From an uncultured Pelagibacteraceae bacterium (GTDB lineage: Bacteria; Pseudomonadota; Alphaproteobacteria; Pelagibacterales; Pelagibacteraceae), in assembly GCA_902539165.1 (NCBI GenBank), contig CACBHY010000001.1, positions 62,001 to 126,000 of the forward strand: a stretch of 64,000 bases of DNA, given 5' to 3'. How positions within the stretch are numbered: the first letter of the stretch is position 1; the number at the start of each line of letters is the position of its first letter. Positions 1 to 9,089 of this stretch are shown piece by piece. The notes under the pieces are model-generated. The model saw only the letters and a program-made list of their open reading frames with translations. It searched no databases and was not told the origin of the DNA. The translations under genes and the position numbers were made by a program.

Positions 1-573
1 GCAGTTAGAAATATCTGCAACTTTAGATGTTTCCTCAAAATTTGGGCCTTGTTTCATTCCATCCTGATTAATGTCTGTATAAATTAATCTACTAACACCA
101 AAATCATTTACTTCTTTTAAATAATCCAAAGTTAATTTATCAGAATTTTCTTTCCAGCCAGATACTGATAAATATCCATCTTTAGCATCTAAACCTAAAG
201 CAATTTGATTTGGGAATTTTTCACAAGCTTTTTTCAAAAAGTTTTTGTCCTTTATGGCGGCGCTTCCTAAGATTACTTTTTCAACACCAGTATCCGTATA
301 TTTTTGAATACTATCAATACTCCTAACGCCACCTCCTACTTCAATTTTTAAGTCAAATTTTTTAACTATTTCTTGGATAATATCTAAATTTACTGTCTCA
401 CCATTTAAAGCCCCATCTAAATCAACGATATGTAAGTTTTTAAATCCATGATCTTTATATTTTCTAGCTTGTTCCACTGGAGACATTTTGTATTCAGTTT
501 TTTTATCAAAATCTCCTTTAACTAACCTCACACACTTTTTATCTTTGATATCTATTGCTGGGAATATTTTCAT
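1..573 (-). CDS. hisA: HisA, ProFAR isomerase (3' end cut by window edge)
   Basis: Not in the ORF track because its stop lies beyond base 1; I translated it by hand as 191 codons. It isomerises ProFAR to PRFAR in cytosolic histidine synthesis. The reading frame opens MKIFPAIDIKDKKCVRLVKGD and carries LHIVDLDGALNG, the phosphate-binding IEVGGGVRS strand-loop, LGLDAKDGYLSVSGW and YTDINQDGM, all typical of the HisA (beta/alpha)8 barrel, including the early catalytic Asp (AID). About 50 residues are missing compared with the usual length near 240. The ATG abuts the hisH stop with no gap, so the two are surely co-transcribed in the order hisB-hisH-hisA, with hisF expected just outside the window. 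Confidence 0.95.
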   Translation of the reverse strand, partial: MKIFPAIDIKDKKCVRLVKGDFDKKTEYKMSPVEQARKYKDHGFKNLHIVDLDGALNGETVNLDIIQEIVKKFDLKIEVGGGVRSIDSIQKYTDTGVEKVILGSAAIKDKNFLKKACEKFPNQIALGLDAKDGYLSVSGWKENSDKLTLDYLKEVNDFGVSRLIYTDINQDGMKQGPNFEETSKVADISNC

Positions 574-1200
574 TTATAAATTTATAAAGTTATCAATTAT
601 TTTAAGCCCTATTTTATCACTCTTCTCTGGATGAAACTGGGTTCCAAAAATATTTTCTTTTTCGATAGAACAAACAATATTTGATGAGTAGTCTGTGGTT
701 GCTGACACCACACTCTTATCGTTTGGAACAAGTTCATAACTGTGCACAAAGTACATGTGAGAATTATTTGTTATATCTTTAAAAATTTTACTATCTTTAA
801 CAATATTTAATTCATTCCAGCCAATATGAGGGAGTTTATAGTTTCCATTTTGGTTATCTATTTTAGATACCTTGCCTGATATCCATCCTAGACCCTTGGT
901 TTCTATTTCTTCATAGCCAACATCAGCGAACATCTGTAACCCAACACAAATTCCAAAAATAGGTTTTTTATCGTTAATCGCAAACTCATTTAGAGTTTCG
1001 ACTAAACCGTTAATATTATTTAAAGCATCAACACAACTTTTAAACGAACCTTGTCCTGGCAAAACTAATTTATCACTTGATCTAATTTTTTTTAAATCAG
1101 AGGTTACTTCGATACTTACCTTGTCTCTAGCAACTTCCTTAAAAGAGTTTATTACCGAGCTTATATTACCCGAATTATAATCAACAATTGTGACATTCAT
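574..1200 (-). CDS. hisH: HisH, glutaminase subunit of imidazole glycerol phosphate synthase
   Basis: Class I glutamine amidotransferase that supplies ammonia to HisF. The 208-residue protein shows the oxyanion-strand PGQGSF (about 48-53), the nucleophile Cys85 in GICVGLQMFAD, and the His/Glu pair in FGTQFHPEKSD near 190. Length matches the family at about 200. It lies between hisB (5-nt gap) and hisA (no gap) in one leftward operon. Nothing unusual is seen. Confidence 0.96.
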   Translation of the reverse strand: MNVTIVDYNSGNISSVINSFKEVARDKVSIEVTSDLKKIRSSDKLVLPGQGSFKSCVDALNNINGLVETLNEFAINDKKPIFGICVGLQMFADVGYEEIETKGLGWISGKVSKIDNQNGNYKLPHIGWNELNIVKDSKIFKDITNNSHMYFVHSYELVPNDKSVVSATTDYSSNIVCSIEKENIFGTQFHPEKSDKIGLKIIDNFINL

Positions 1201-1205
1201 TAAAC

Positions 1206-1796
1206 TTATAATGAGCCTTTGGTTGATGGTATGCTTTTTTTATTTCTAGGATCCATCTCTAAAGCATCTCTTAAAGATCTTGCTAAACCTTTATAGCAAG
1301 ACTCTATAATGTGGTGACTATTGTCACCATAAATATTTTCTACGTGTAAAGTAATGCCAGCAGATTGAGAAAAAGCTTGAAACCATTCTTTAAACAGTTC
1401 GGTATCCATCTCCCCAAGTTTTTCCACTTTTAATTTTACTTTCCAGATTAAATAAGGTCTGTTTGAGACATCAATTGCAACTCTAGTTAATGTTTCGTCC
1501 ATTGGAATAACTCTATGAGCATAACGTTTTATACCAACAAATTTTTTAGCAGCTTTTTTTAAAGCTTCGCCAATTGCGATACCTGTATCTTCTGTAGTAT
1601 GATGAAGATCAATGTGTGTGTCACCCTTAGCTTTTACTTTCAAATCAATCAATGAATGCTTTGATAATTGCTCAAGCATATGGTCCAAAAAACCTATTCC
1701 AGTGTCAATTTGGTACTTCCCTTTACCATCAATATTAACTTCAACACTAATACTGGTTTCTTTTGTTTTTCGAGATATTTTTCCTTTTCTAGCCAT
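1206..1796 (-). CDS. hisB: HisB, imidazoleglycerol-phosphate dehydratase
   Basis: Dehydrates imidazole glycerol phosphate to imidazole acetol phosphate. This is the monofunctional alphaproteobacterial form (196 residues) without a phosphatase domain. Metal-binding motifs are visible: [14 protein letters not shown] (about 39-52), [16 protein letters not shown] (about 59-74) and the C-terminal [19 protein letters not shown]. It is the first gene of the leftward his operon and is divergent from hslV across an 89-base AT-rich gap, an arrangement common in alphaproteobacteria. Confidence 0.97.
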   Translation of the reverse strand: MARKGKISRKTKETSISVEVNIDGKGKYQIDTGIGFLDHMLEQLSKHSLIDLKVKAKGDTHIDLHHTTEDTGIAIGEALKKAAKKFVGIKRYAHRVIPMDETLTRVAIDVSNRPYLIWKVKLKVEKLGEMDTELFKEWFQAFSQSAGITLHVENIYGDNSHHIIESCYKGLARSLRDALEMDPRNKKSIPSTKGSL

Positions 1797-1850
1797 ATAT
1801 ATTTAATGGTATATATACTTAATCTCTTTATATCAATATCCCTTCCTCTA

Positions 1851-1878
1851 CTTGAAGTATCAAAATTAGTTACCATTT
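1851..1878 (+). promoter_or_regulatory. Putative sigma32 (RpoH) promoter of hslVU
   Basis: CTTGAAG, then 13 bases, then TACCATTT, a good match to the heat-shock promoter pattern CTTGAAA-N13-CCCCATNT. The -10 part ends only 7 bases before the hslV ATG at 1886, so the transcript would start at or next to the start codon. hslVU is a classic RpoH target, and very similar elements precede dnaK and grpE in this window. Confidence 0.65.
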
Positions 1879-1885
1879 ATTAATT

Positions 1886-2401
1886 ATGACAACAATTGTA
1901 TTGGTAAGAAAAAATAATGAAGTGGTAGTTGCTGGTGATGGCCAAGTAAGTATGGGAAACACAGTTGTGAAAAGCACTGCTTCAAAAGTTAGGAAAATTG
2001 AAAAAAGAGATGTAGTTGCTGGATTTGCAGGGTCAACTGCTGATGCTTTAACTTTATTTGAAAGATTAGAAGCAAAGATAGAAAAACATGCAGGCAATTT
2101 GTCTAGAGCAGCTGTTGAATTAGCCAAAGATTGGCGAACAGACAAATATTTAAGAAGATTGGAAGCTTTAATGGCCATAGGTGATAAAGAAAATAGCTAT
2201 ATAATTTCTGGCACAGGCGATGTCCTTGAACCCGAAGGTGATGTAATTGGTATTGGTTCAGGTGGAAATTATGCATTAGCTGCTGGAAAAGTTTTAATGG
2301 ATACAGAAATGTCTGCAGAAGAAGTTGCTAAAAAAGCAATTAAAGTTGCATCAGAAATTTGTGTATTTACAAACGATAATATTAAAGTTCACAAAATATA
2401 A
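1886..2401 (+). CDS. hslV: HslV, peptidase subunit of the HslUV protease
   Basis: Proteasome-like peptidase whose N-terminal Thr, exposed after Met removal, is the nucleophile. The start [11 protein letters not shown] gives the expected Thr2, which fixes the start codon. Further family features are [22 protein letters not shown] and [17 protein letters not shown]. At 171 residues it has normal length. Its stop overlaps the hslU ATG by one base, so the two are translationally coupled. No upstream Shine-Dalgarno is clear, which fits the near-leaderless heat-shock promoter described at 1851. Confidence 0.97.
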   Translation: MTTIVLVRKNNEVVVAGDGQVSMGNTVVKSTASKVRKIEKRDVVAGFAGSTADALTLFERLEAKIEKHAGNLSRAAVELAKDWRTDKYLRRLEALMAIGDKENSYIISGTGDVLEPEGDVIGIGSGGNYALAAGKVLMDTEMSAEEVAKKAIKVASEICVFTNDNIKVHKI

Positions 2402-3771
2402 TGGAAAATTCAAACGTAACACCGCTTGTTCCAAAAGACAAAAAAGATAATGAGGATACTTCTTTGGTCAGTTCTCTTTCTCCAAGAGAAATTGTTTCAG
2501 AATTAGATCGATTTGTAGTTGGACAAAATAAAGCAAAAAAAGCTGTTGCGGTTGCTTTACGTAATAGATGGCGAAGACAGGCTTTAAAAGGTGAGATGAA
2601 AAATGAGGTTTTGCCAAAAAATATTCTAATGATTGGTCCAACAGGAGTTGGGAAAACAGAAATTTCAAGAAGACTCTCAAAGCTTGCTGAAGCCCCTTTC
2701 GTTAAAGTAGAGGCGACTAGATTTACTGAGGTTGGCTATGTTGGTAGAGATGTTGAGCAGATAGTTAGAGATCTAATTGAAATTGCGATTGCAATGGAGA
2801 AAGTAAAGAAAAGAAAAGAAGTTTTTGCTCAAGCTCAAAAAGCAGCAGAGGAAAAGGTCTTGGATGCTTTAGTAGGTAAAAAAGCTAGCTTAGCAACAAG
2901 AGAAAGTTTTAGAAAAAGATTGAGGAATGGTGATTTAGATAGCAACGAAATAGAAATTTCTGTAAGTGATAGTGGTTCAGGTGCCTCTTTTGAAATCCCA
3001 GGTATGCCAGGTGCCAATGTAGGTATGATTAATATCAGTGAAATGATTGGTAAATCAATGGGTTCTAAAGAGAAAAAGAAGAAAATGAGCGTTAAGGAAT
3101 CTCATGAAATTTTAATTAATGATGAATCTGACAAACTTATTGAACAAGATAAAATTGTTAAGGCTGCAAAACTTTCAACTGAAAATAATGGGATAGTTTT
3201 TTTAGATGAAATAGACAAAATATCAGCGAGAACCGATAGAGTTGGTGGGGATGTTTCTCGAGAAGGTGTTCAACGAGATTTATTACCTTTAATTGAGGGA
3301 ACTACAGTAAATACAAAACATGGTCCTATTAAAACTGACCATATTTTATTTATTGCATCAGGTGCCTTTCAACTTGCAAAACCATCTGATCTACTTCCAG
3401 AACTTCAGGGAAGATTACCAATAAGAGTAGAATTAGAAGCTTTAACCAGTAAAGACTTTAAAAGAATTTTGAGAGAGCCTGATTTTAGTTTAATTAAACA
3501 ATACGTGGCTTTACTAAAAACAGAAAACGTAGATCTTGAATTTTCAGATGATGGAATTGATACCATTGCCAATATAGCCTCAGAGGTAAATGCAACTGTA
3601 GAAAATATAGGTGCAAGAAGATTACATACTATTATAGAAAAAATTTTAGATGAAATAAGTTTTACAGCAACAGATCGTGCGGGTGAAAAAATTATTATAA
3701 ATAAAGATTATATAAATAAAAACTTAGATAATTTGGTTAAAGATACTGATCTTTCAAAATTTATTTTATAG
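2401..3771 (+). CDS. hslU: HslU, ATPase subunit of the HslUV protease
   Basis: AAA+ unfoldase that feeds substrates to HslV. The 456-residue protein has [16 protein letters not shown] at 27-42, Walker A GPTGVGKT at 79-86, the pore-region motif [10 protein letters not shown], Walker [11 protein letters not shown], a sensor/Arg region ending in [13 protein letters not shown], and the C-terminal tail DLSKFIL that docks into HslV. It carries about 20 more N-terminal residues than E. coli HslU; I kept that start because it overlaps the hslV stop by one base. Its 3' end overlaps the convergent Smr gene by 11 bases. Confidence 0.97.
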   Translation: MENSNVTPLVPKDKKDNEDTSLVSSLSPREIVSELDRFVVGQNKAKKAVAVALRNRWRRQALKGEMKNEVLPKNILMIGPTGVGKTEISRRLSKLAEAPFVKVEATRFTEVGYVGRDVEQIVRDLIEIAIAMEKVKKRKEVFAQAQKAAEEKVLDALVGKKASLATRESFRKRLRNGDLDSNEIEISVSDSGSGASFEIPGMPGANVGMINISEMIGKSMGSKEKKKKMSVKESHEILINDESDKLIEQDKIVKAAKLSTENNGIVFLDEIDKISARTDRVGGDVSREGVQRDLLPLIEGTTVNTKHGPIKTDHILFIASGAFQLAKPSDLLPELQGRLPIRVELEALTSKDFKRILREPDFSLIKQYVALLKTENVDLEFSDDGIDTIANIASEVNATVENIGARRLHTIIEKILDEISFTATDRAGEKIIINKDYINKNLDNLVKDTDLSKFIL

Positions 3772-4183
3772 ATTTATTTTTTTTTAAAAAAATATAAAAA
3801 GCACCTTTCCCCCCATCTTCTATACTTGCATCTTTTATTTCATTAATGACATTCATTAAATTTTTATTGTTTTCTATAAATTCTGGTACTGAATATTTTA
3901 AAATACTGAGGTCTTTAGATACGTAGGGATCTTTTTCATTTTGGGAATGAAGACCTTTTCCTGTTACTACGATTAATTTATTAACTTTTTCAGCAAAAGC
4001 AGAATATATAAAATCCTCAATTTTTCTGTTCGCTTGTTCCAATGTGTATCCGTGTAAATCTATAGATTTCGTTTTAAATGATAATCTATTTTGATTTCTT
4101 AAATCTTTATTAGGAAGCTTGTCTTTATTGGAAATAAAGTTTTGCCAATCTTCCTTATCTTTGTCTGAAATTTTATTGGTCAA
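3761..4183 (-). CDS. Smr-domain protein (DUF/Smr endonuclease-like)
   Basis: 140 residues ending in a small MutS-related (Smr) domain. Visible motifs are [19 protein letters not shown] (about 41-59), [12 protein letters not shown] and the closing [12 protein letters not shown]. Smr domains often nick DNA or RNA; the exact role of stand-alone alphaproteobacterial Smr proteins is not settled. The N-terminal 35 residues are charged and probably disordered. Its ATG abuts the stop of the upstream Tim44-like gene, so both are likely in one leftward unit. Confidence 0.85.
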   Translation of the reverse strand: MTNKISDKDKEDWQNFISNKDKLPNKDLRNQNRLSFKTKSIDLHGYTLEQANRKIEDFIYSAFAEKVNKLIVVTGKGLHSQNEKDPYVSKDLSILKYSVPEFIENNKNLMNVINEIKDASIEDGGKGAFYIFLKKNKSIK

Positions 4184-4780
4184 TTAAGTAAGTGTATTTA
4201 CCAATTGCCAGTTAGGATTTACTGAGGTCGTGTCTCTTGAAAAAACCCATGTATCATAAATCTTTTTAATTTTTTCTGGATCCCCAGAAACTATTTTTTT
4301 ATCTTTATCTCTAATACAGGTTATTACTTCCGCAATAAAATCCACTGTTACGTTTAGTATTTTACCAATTTTCTTATGTTCCTTAATTATTGCTGAGTCT
4401 ATACCAATAAAAGTAATTTCTGCATAATGTCCCCTCGCGCTCCGTTCTTTCAATGCTTCATTAAACTGATCATAAATTTGAGTATTCAACAATGGTTTAC
4501 TCGTTGTTATTTTGTTATCGTTATCACTAAAATCTGTAATGATGGTTTCGTAGGCAATTTTTGCACCACTTAAAAATTCCTTTTGAGCACTTTCATCAAA
4601 ATTATCATTTACTTTTTTGGCTTGATTTATTTTAACATTTTTTAAAACCTCTTGAAATTTAGGAGGAGCTTTCCCATCAAAACCGGTTCTTTTGCCTAAA
4701 ATTCCTCTTAATCTTAAAAAAATAAATCCAGCAATCATAGCTAATAAAATTATATCTATATATTCGAAACTGTAATTCAT
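4184..4780 (-). CDS. Tim44-like domain membrane protein
   Basis: I prefer the internal ATG at 4780 (MNYSFEYIDIILLAMIAG) over the ORF-track start at 4822, because it puts the membrane segment (about residues 7-24) at the N-terminus as in relatives and avoids running into fxsA. The segment is followed by RLRGILGKRTG and a soluble C-terminal domain, with NVTVDFIAEVITCIRD and EKIKKIYDTWVFSRDTTSVNPNWQLV, typical of the Tim44-like (TimA) family; related domains link translocases to partners in mitochondria. Position beside fxsA and secB is conserved in alphaproteobacteria and hints at an envelope role. Confidence 0.85.
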   Translation of the reverse strand: MNYSFEYIDIILLAMIAGFIFLRLRGILGKRTGFDGKAPPKFQEVLKNVKINQAKKVNDNFDESAQKEFLSGAKIAYETIITDFSDNDNKITTSKPLLNTQIYDQFNEALKERSARGHYAEITFIGIDSAIIKEHKKIGKILNVTVDFIAEVITCIRDKDKKIVSGDPEKIKKIYDTWVFSRDTTSVNPNWQLVNTLT

Positions 4781-4838
4781 CAGTTTATAGTAATTACTAT
4801 GTTGATTAATTTCAACCAGCAATTTAGATTAAAGACAA

Positions 4839-5264
4839 ATGAACTCAATTTTATTGTCAATAATTTTAATTCCAATCATAGAAATTTATCTTTTAATAAA
4901 AATAGGTACTCAAATTGGAGCTGCTACAACAATTATACTGATATTTACTACGGCAGTTGTTGGAGTTTATTACGCAAAATATGAGGGTCTAAATACGTTA
5001 AAATCAGGTTTTTCTCAATTAAGTAAAAATGAGACACCTGCTTACGAGGTAATCTCTGGCGCTGCTATAGCATTTGGAGCCTTACTTTTAATCATTCCTG
5101 GTTTTGCAACTGATATCATGGGATTTCTAATTATTTTTCCCATAACTAGAAAATTTTTATTTAATATTTTTTCAAAAAAATTTTCTAAAAGACCAGAAAA
5201 AAAAAATAATTTTATAGATGGAGAATTTGAAGATATAGATGACGACCATGACAAAAAAATATAA
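4839..5264 (+). CDS. fxsA: FxsA family inner-membrane protein
   Basis: 141 residues with hydrophobic segments at about 3-22, 27-47 and a re-entrant pair near 70-95 (ISGAAIAFGALLLIIPGFATDIMGFLIIFP), the signature pattern of FxsA, whose overexpression relieves phage T7 exclusion in E. coli but whose normal role is unknown. The tail is charged and acidic. It is divergent from the Tim44-like gene and overlaps secB by 26 bases, so secB translation is probably coupled to it. Confidence 0.88.
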   Translation: MNSILLSIILIPIIEIYLLIKIGTQIGAATTIILIFTTAVVGVYYAKYEGLNTLKSGFSQLSKNETPAYEVISGAAIAFGALLLIIPGFATDIMGFLIIFPITRKFLFNIFSKKFSKRPEKKNNFIDGEFEDIDDDHDKKI

Positions 5265-5670
5265 AATTTTAGGTAAATATATAAAGGACTTATCCAGTGA
5301 GACACGTGATATAGAAACTTATTTATTCGTAAAAGAATATATAGGCAAGTATCAGTTAAATATTGATATCAATTCAAAAGCTTTGAAAAATAAGCTCATT
5401 GAAATCAGCACTACTTTAAAATACGAAGATAAAGAACCAAATGACAAAAAATCGTATTTTGAAATTGTATACGCAACCATAATAAGACCAAGTGAAGAAG
5501 TTAATGAAAAAAAAGAACTAGAAAAAATTATCTTGTGCGATGTCCAAACAGAAATTTATCCCGATTTAGAAAAAACCTTTTTAAACCTAATGCATAATTC
5601 TGGGTATCCAGAAATTAAAATTGAAAAAAAAATTGATTTCGAAAAACTCTACAACGAAAGATTAAGTTAA
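5239..5670 (+). CDS. secB: SecB, export chaperone
   Basis: Cytosolic tetrameric chaperone that keeps precursors unfolded for SecA. The sequence is divergent but recognisable: YIKDLSSETRD near the N-terminus, YFEIVYATIIRP in the core strand, and KIILCDVQTEIYPDLEKTFLNLMHNSGYPEIKIEKKIDFEKLY matching the SecB C-terminal half. A second ATG at 5248 is an equally possible start. It overlaps fxsA by 26 bases at its 5' end, and its stop shares the palindrome TTAA with the stop of convergent dnaQ. Confidence 0.88.
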   Translation: MTTMTKKYKILGKYIKDLSSETRDIETYLFVKEYIGKYQLNIDINSKALKNKLIEISTTLKYEDKEPNDKKSYFEIVYATIIRPSEEVNEKKELEKIILCDVQTEIYPDLEKTFLNLMHNSGYPEIKIEKKIDFEKLYNERLS

Positions 5671-6329
5671 AAAAAGTTCTTTTTCAGATGTTTTTTTAAA
5701 TAGTCTTTATGCTTTTTTAATTCTTCAGTGGTTGGTAAAACAACTTTTTTATAGTAAGCAATATTTTCGTTTAGATCATTGTTAATTTTATTATCCTGGT
5801 TTTGAAAATTCAAAGTAGGCTCCCTTTGATCAATTAAATTAATATAAACCTTGGCTAATAAATCACAGTCAATTAAAGCAGTATGTTGAGTTCTTCTAGA
5901 ATTATCAATCCTAAATCGTTTACAAAGAGCATCAAGGCTGACTGGTGAACCAGGGAATTTGTCTCTAGCTATAATGAGTGTATCTACAATCTCGTTTTCA
6001 ATTTTTTTTTTTCCAAATAATTTCAACTCATTGTTTAAGTGAGCAAGATCAAATTCAGCGTTATGTATTATGAGTTTTTTATCTTTTATGAACTTTAAAA
6101 AATCATCTCCTACTTCGTTAAATTTTTTTTGTTTAGATAAAAATTCATCATTATATCCATGAACTGCTAATGCTTTTTCAGAAACTTTTCTTTCGGGATT
6201 TAAGTAACAATGAAATTTGTTTTTTGTGGGAATTAAATTTTCTAATTCTATACATCCAATTTCAACAATTCTGTGTCCATCTTTAACCGATAAACCCGTT
6301 GTTTCAGTATCGAGAACTACTTCTTTCAT
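5667..6329 (-). CDS. dnaQ: DnaQ, DNA polymerase III epsilon (proofreading exonuclease)
   Basis: 3'-5' exonuclease of the replicative polymerase. ExoI has the catalytic DTETTG at about 7-12, ExoII is HNAEFDLAHLN and ExoIII is HTALIDCDLLAKVY, the DEDDh arrangement. At 220 residues it is normal for alphaproteobacteria. The ATG overlaps the coaE 3' end by 26 bases, in the conserved run ppsR-maf-aroE-coaE-dnaQ that reads away from the origin candidate. No clamp-binding peptide stands out on a quick reading. Confidence 0.95.
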   Translation of the reverse strand: MKEVVLDTETTGLSVKDGHRIVEIGCIELENLIPTKNKFHCYLNPERKVSEKALAVHGYNDEFLSKQKKFNEVGDDFLKFIKDKKLIIHNAEFDLAHLNNELKLFGKKKIENEIVDTLIIARDKFPGSPVSLDALCKRFRIDNSRRTQHTALIDCDLLAKVYINLIDQREPTLNFQNQDNKINNDLNENIAYYKKVVLPTTEELKKHKDYLKKHLKKNFF

Positions 6330-6897
6330 TTTTGAGTATTCTAATAATATTTTTTATCTCATTTGTAACAGATTTTCTTGTAAATTTATTTTTAATTATA
6401 AATTTTGATATTTTTCTTTTATAAGCAAGTGAGAGTTGTATCTTCTTAAATTTGTTTAATATTTTTGGATTAAAATTTTTTCTTCTTTTTAAATTTTTTA
6501 ATATGTCAATTTTTCTGGAGTCAACATAAACTAAAATATCTTTTTTTTTGTTTATTTTATTTTCTAACAACAAAGGTATATCCAAAATAACAAATCTTTT
6601 GCTTTTATGTTTATTTAAAAAAGATCTCATCTTATGTCTTATTTCTTTATGAACTATCTTAATTATTTTTTGTAAATTTGAATTGTTAGCAAGAATTGCT
6701 TTGGAAAGTTGTATTTTATCAATTGGAAAATGATAAATATATTCTGGTAATTTATTTTTTAATTTTTTATATACATTCCTATTTTTCTGATACAATTTTG
6801 AAACTTCATGATCAGCATTAAAAACTGGATACCCAAAATTTTTAGCAACATAACTTTTGCCTGATCCAATATCACCTAAAATCCCAATCCGTATCAT
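6304..6897 (-). CDS. coaE: CoaE, dephospho-CoA kinase
   Basis: Last step of coenzyme A synthesis, phosphorylating dephospho-CoA. P-loop GILGDIGSGKSYVAKNFG lies at 5-22, followed by FNADHEVSKLYQ (acidic substrate residue) and VILDIPLLLEN, typical of the family. The C-terminal half is extremely Lys/Asn/Ile-rich (KRRKNFNPKILNKFKKIQL), reflecting strong AT pressure, yet the 197-residue length is normal. It overlaps aroE by 4 bases and dnaQ by 26, so the cluster is tightly coupled. Confidence 0.93.
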   Translation of the reverse strand: MIRIGILGDIGSGKSYVAKNFGYPVFNADHEVSKLYQKNRNVYKKLKNKLPEYIYHFPIDKIQLSKAILANNSNLQKIIKIVHKEIRHKMRSFLNKHKSKRFVILDIPLLLENKINKKKDILVYVDSRKIDILKNLKRRKNFNPKILNKFKKIQLSLAYKRKISKFIIKNKFTRKSVTNEIKNIIRILKNERSSSRY

Positions 6898-7688
6898 TGA
6901 TCTAAAAGTTTAATTGTTTCATTATTAATAGCCGGTTCTATACCATGCCACAGTTTAAAAGCTAAAAACGCTTGATAAACAAACATTAATTTGCCATTTT
7001 CGTTTTTGTTGCCTAATTTTTTCCCTGTATTTAAAAAAAATGTTTCACTTGGATTATAAATCACATCATAAAATAATTTGTTTTTTCCTATATTGGTAAA
7101 ATTTAAATCGAGTTTATCTTCTTGTTTTAATCCTAGACTAGTTGCATTAACGATTATATCGAAATTCGGGATCTCGCCCCAGTCAATCACTTTAATGTTA
7201 TCAAAAATATTTCTGACTTTCTCTGCTTTTTCTTTTGTTCTGTTACTTATTAAAATTTCTGAAGAGCCCATTTTCATTGATGCGTAAATAATAGAAGGTA
7301 CAACACCACCGGCTCCTAAAATAAAAATTGTTTTCTTGTTGAAGTCAAAATTTATTTTTTTAATAGCTTTTTCAAAACCACCAATATCAGTATTATGACC
7401 GATTACCTTTTGATTTTTCAAATATATTGTGTTCACTGCTTGTGTTGTTTTTGCATCATCGCTCAGTTCATCTAAGTAAGGAATTATTGAATTTTTGAAT
7501 GGCACAGTAACATTCACACCGCTAATATTTCCTTGTTTAACATCTGTAATCAAATTTTTTAATTCATTATTCTCTAATTTTTTTTTTTCATATATTGCAT
7601 CAAGTCCATTCTGTTTAATCCAATGATTGTGCAATTCAGGAGATAGAGAGTGACTTATGGGGTTTCCTACGACTAAATATTTTTTCAT
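6894..7688 (-). CDS. aroE: AroE, shikimate dehydrogenase
   Basis: NADPH-dependent reduction of 3-dehydroshikimate in aromatic amino acid synthesis. Substrate-binding motif NPISHSLSPELHN is at 9-21, catalytic Lys in NVTVPFKNSI, and the dinucleotide-binding GAGGVVPSIIYA near 126; KLFYDVIYNPSETFFL is the usual C-terminal signature. The 264-residue length is normal. The stop overlaps the coaE ATG by 4 bases and its own ATG overlaps the maf stop by 4. Confidence 0.95.
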   Translation of the reverse strand: MKKYLVVGNPISHSLSPELHNHWIKQNGLDAIYEKKKLENNELKNLITDVKQGNISGVNVTVPFKNSIIPYLDELSDDAKTTQAVNTIYLKNQKVIGHNTDIGGFEKAIKKINFDFNKKTIFILGAGGVVPSIIYASMKMGSSEILISNRTKEKAEKVRNIFDNIKVIDWGEIPNFDIIVNATSLGLKQEDKLDLNFTNIGKNKLFYDVIYNPSETFFLNTGKKLGNKNENGKLMFVYQAFLAFKLWHGIEPAINNETIKLLDQ

Positions 7689-8272
7689 CTAGTTTCCTCG
7701 AGGTACTCTTTGATTTTCTTAATCGGGAGCCCCATTATGGTGTTTTCATCTCCAATTATTTCTGAGAATAACGTTCTTCCTTCGCCTTCTATTTGATAAA
7801 CATTGTAAGCGTATAATATGCTATCTGGAATTTTGGCAAGATATATTTCTAATTCATTTTCAGTAAAATCTTTCATCTTGAGTCTGGCTTTGTCTGTGTA
7901 ATTCCAAATCATAGATCCATTTTTTGATACACAAACAGAACTTATTAAATGATGTTCCTTGCCATTAAGCTTTTTTAATATTAATAATGCTTCAGCCCTA
8001 TTTTGTGGTTTTGAAATTAGCTCTCCCCTTAAATCAATTACGCTGTCTGCACCTAACACAATTTTTTCATGATTTTTTGAACTAACTTTGTTTGCTTTTA
8101 ATTCGGCTAAATTTTTTGAAATGATTTCGGGTGAAGCTTTTTCATTTAAGAGACTTTGTTTCACCATGTCTTCATCAACGTTTGAGGGCTCAACATTACA
8201 GAATATATTATTTTTTTCTAAAATGTCTTTTCTAACTTTGCTTTTAGATGCTAAAATTATATTATTTAACAT
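7685..8272 (-). CDS. maf: Maf-family nucleotide pyrophosphatase
   Basis: Hydrolyses non-canonical or modified nucleoside triphosphates. I chose the ATG at 8272 (MLNNIILASKSKVRKDILEKN) because the Maf fold begins with ILAS-S-RR; the ORF-track start at 8344 adds 24 unrelated residues inside ppsR. Visible motifs are LGADSVIDLRGELISKP with its catalytic Asp, and YNVYQIEGEGRTLFSEIIGDENTIMGLPI at the C-terminus. Length is 195 residues. It overlaps the ppsR end by 11 bases. Confidence 0.92.
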   Translation of the reverse strand: MLNNIILASKSKVRKDILEKNNIFCNVEPSNVDEDMVKQSLLNEKASPEIISKNLAELKANKVSSKNHEKIVLGADSVIDLRGELISKPQNRAEALLILKKLNGKEHHLISSVCVSKNGSMIWNYTDKARLKMKDFTENELEIYLAKIPDSILYAYNVYQIEGEGRTLFSEIIGDENTIMGLPIKKIKEYLEETR

Positions 8273-9089
8273 TATTGGAATATATTTCGTGTATTTTAAT
8301 AATTGATGCGGCCGTTTCCTCCACAGATTTTCGAGTAACATCAATAACGGGCCATTTATATTTTTGAAAAGTTTTCTTTGCTTTCATAACTTCGTCTTTA
8401 ATATCATCAAGATTAGTATAATTTGTATTGTCCTTTTCTTTAAGTGAGTTCATCCTATTTTTTCTTAAATCGGCCAGTCTTTCTGGTTCGGTGCTAAGCC
8501 CAACAACACATGTAAATTGTGGGTCTTTTTTAAGTTTTTCTGGCAAAGAGTTTTCGTTAACTAGGGGTATATTTGATGTTTTAAATCCTTTGTTTGCAAG
8601 GTAAATTGAGGTGGGAGTTTTGCTGGTTCTACTAACCCCTACTAGAATTATATCAGATTTGTCTATTTCATTAAGCAAGTTTCCATCATCATGGTTCATT
8701 GTAAATTGAATAGCTTCTATCCTGTCATAATATTCCTCATTTAAAATATGTTGACCGCTTGGTTCGTGTAAGGCCTTCTGATTAAGAATTTTTGAAAAAT
8801 TTAGAATTAAATTACCCAAAACTCCAAAGCACGGAATTTCTTTGTCATTGCTAGTATTCGCTAGATATTTTGCAAGATTATTATCGACAATTGTATAAAG
8901 TATAATCGAATTATTATTTTTTTTAGCATCTTCCAAAATTTTTAAAATTTGGTTTTCTGTTCTAGTAAAAGAATATGTGTGAATTTTATATTCAATATTT
9001 TTAAATTGTGCCTTTAAGGCCAGAAATATTCTTTCTAAAGTTTCTCCTGTAGAATCAGAAATTAAATAAATTTGATATGTATTGCTCAT
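8262..9089 (-). CDS. ppsR: PpsR-type regulatory kinase/phosphorylase of PPDK or PEP synthase (DUF299)
   Basis: Bifunctional Ser/Thr kinase and Pi-dependent phosphorylase that switches pyruvate phosphate dikinase or PEP synthase off and on. The family signature LISDSTGETLERI is at 9-21, and the P-loop-like GVSRTSKTPTSIYLANKGFKTSNIPLV sits mid-protein. Length of 275 is normal. In Caulobacter the homologous gene (the RP001 homologue) borders the origin opposite hemE; here too it is divergent from hemE across a 270-base gap. Confidence 0.93.
   Translation of the reverse strand: MSNTYQIYLISDSTGETLERIFLALKAQFKNIEYKIHTYSFTRTENQILKILEDAKKNNNSIILYTIVDNNLAKYLANTSNDKEIPCFGVLGNLILNFSKILNQKALHEPSGQHILNEEYYDRIEAIQFTMNHDDGNLLNEIDKSDIILVGVSRTSKTPTSIYLANKGFKTSNIPLVNENSLPEKLKKDPQFTCVVGLSTEPERLADLRKNRMNSLKEKDNTNYTNLDDIKDEVMKAKKTFQKYKWPVIDVTRKSVEETAASIIKIHEIYSNNVK

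Noticed and set aside
3766-3800. T-rich/A-rich stretch between hslU and the Smr gene as a terminator
   Set aside because: Only an A/T inverted run without a GC stem; too weak to call.
4781-4822. N-terminal extension of the Tim44-like protein
   Set aside because: The extra 14 residues precede the membrane helix and would nearly reach the fxsA start; the ATG at 4780 fits relatives better.
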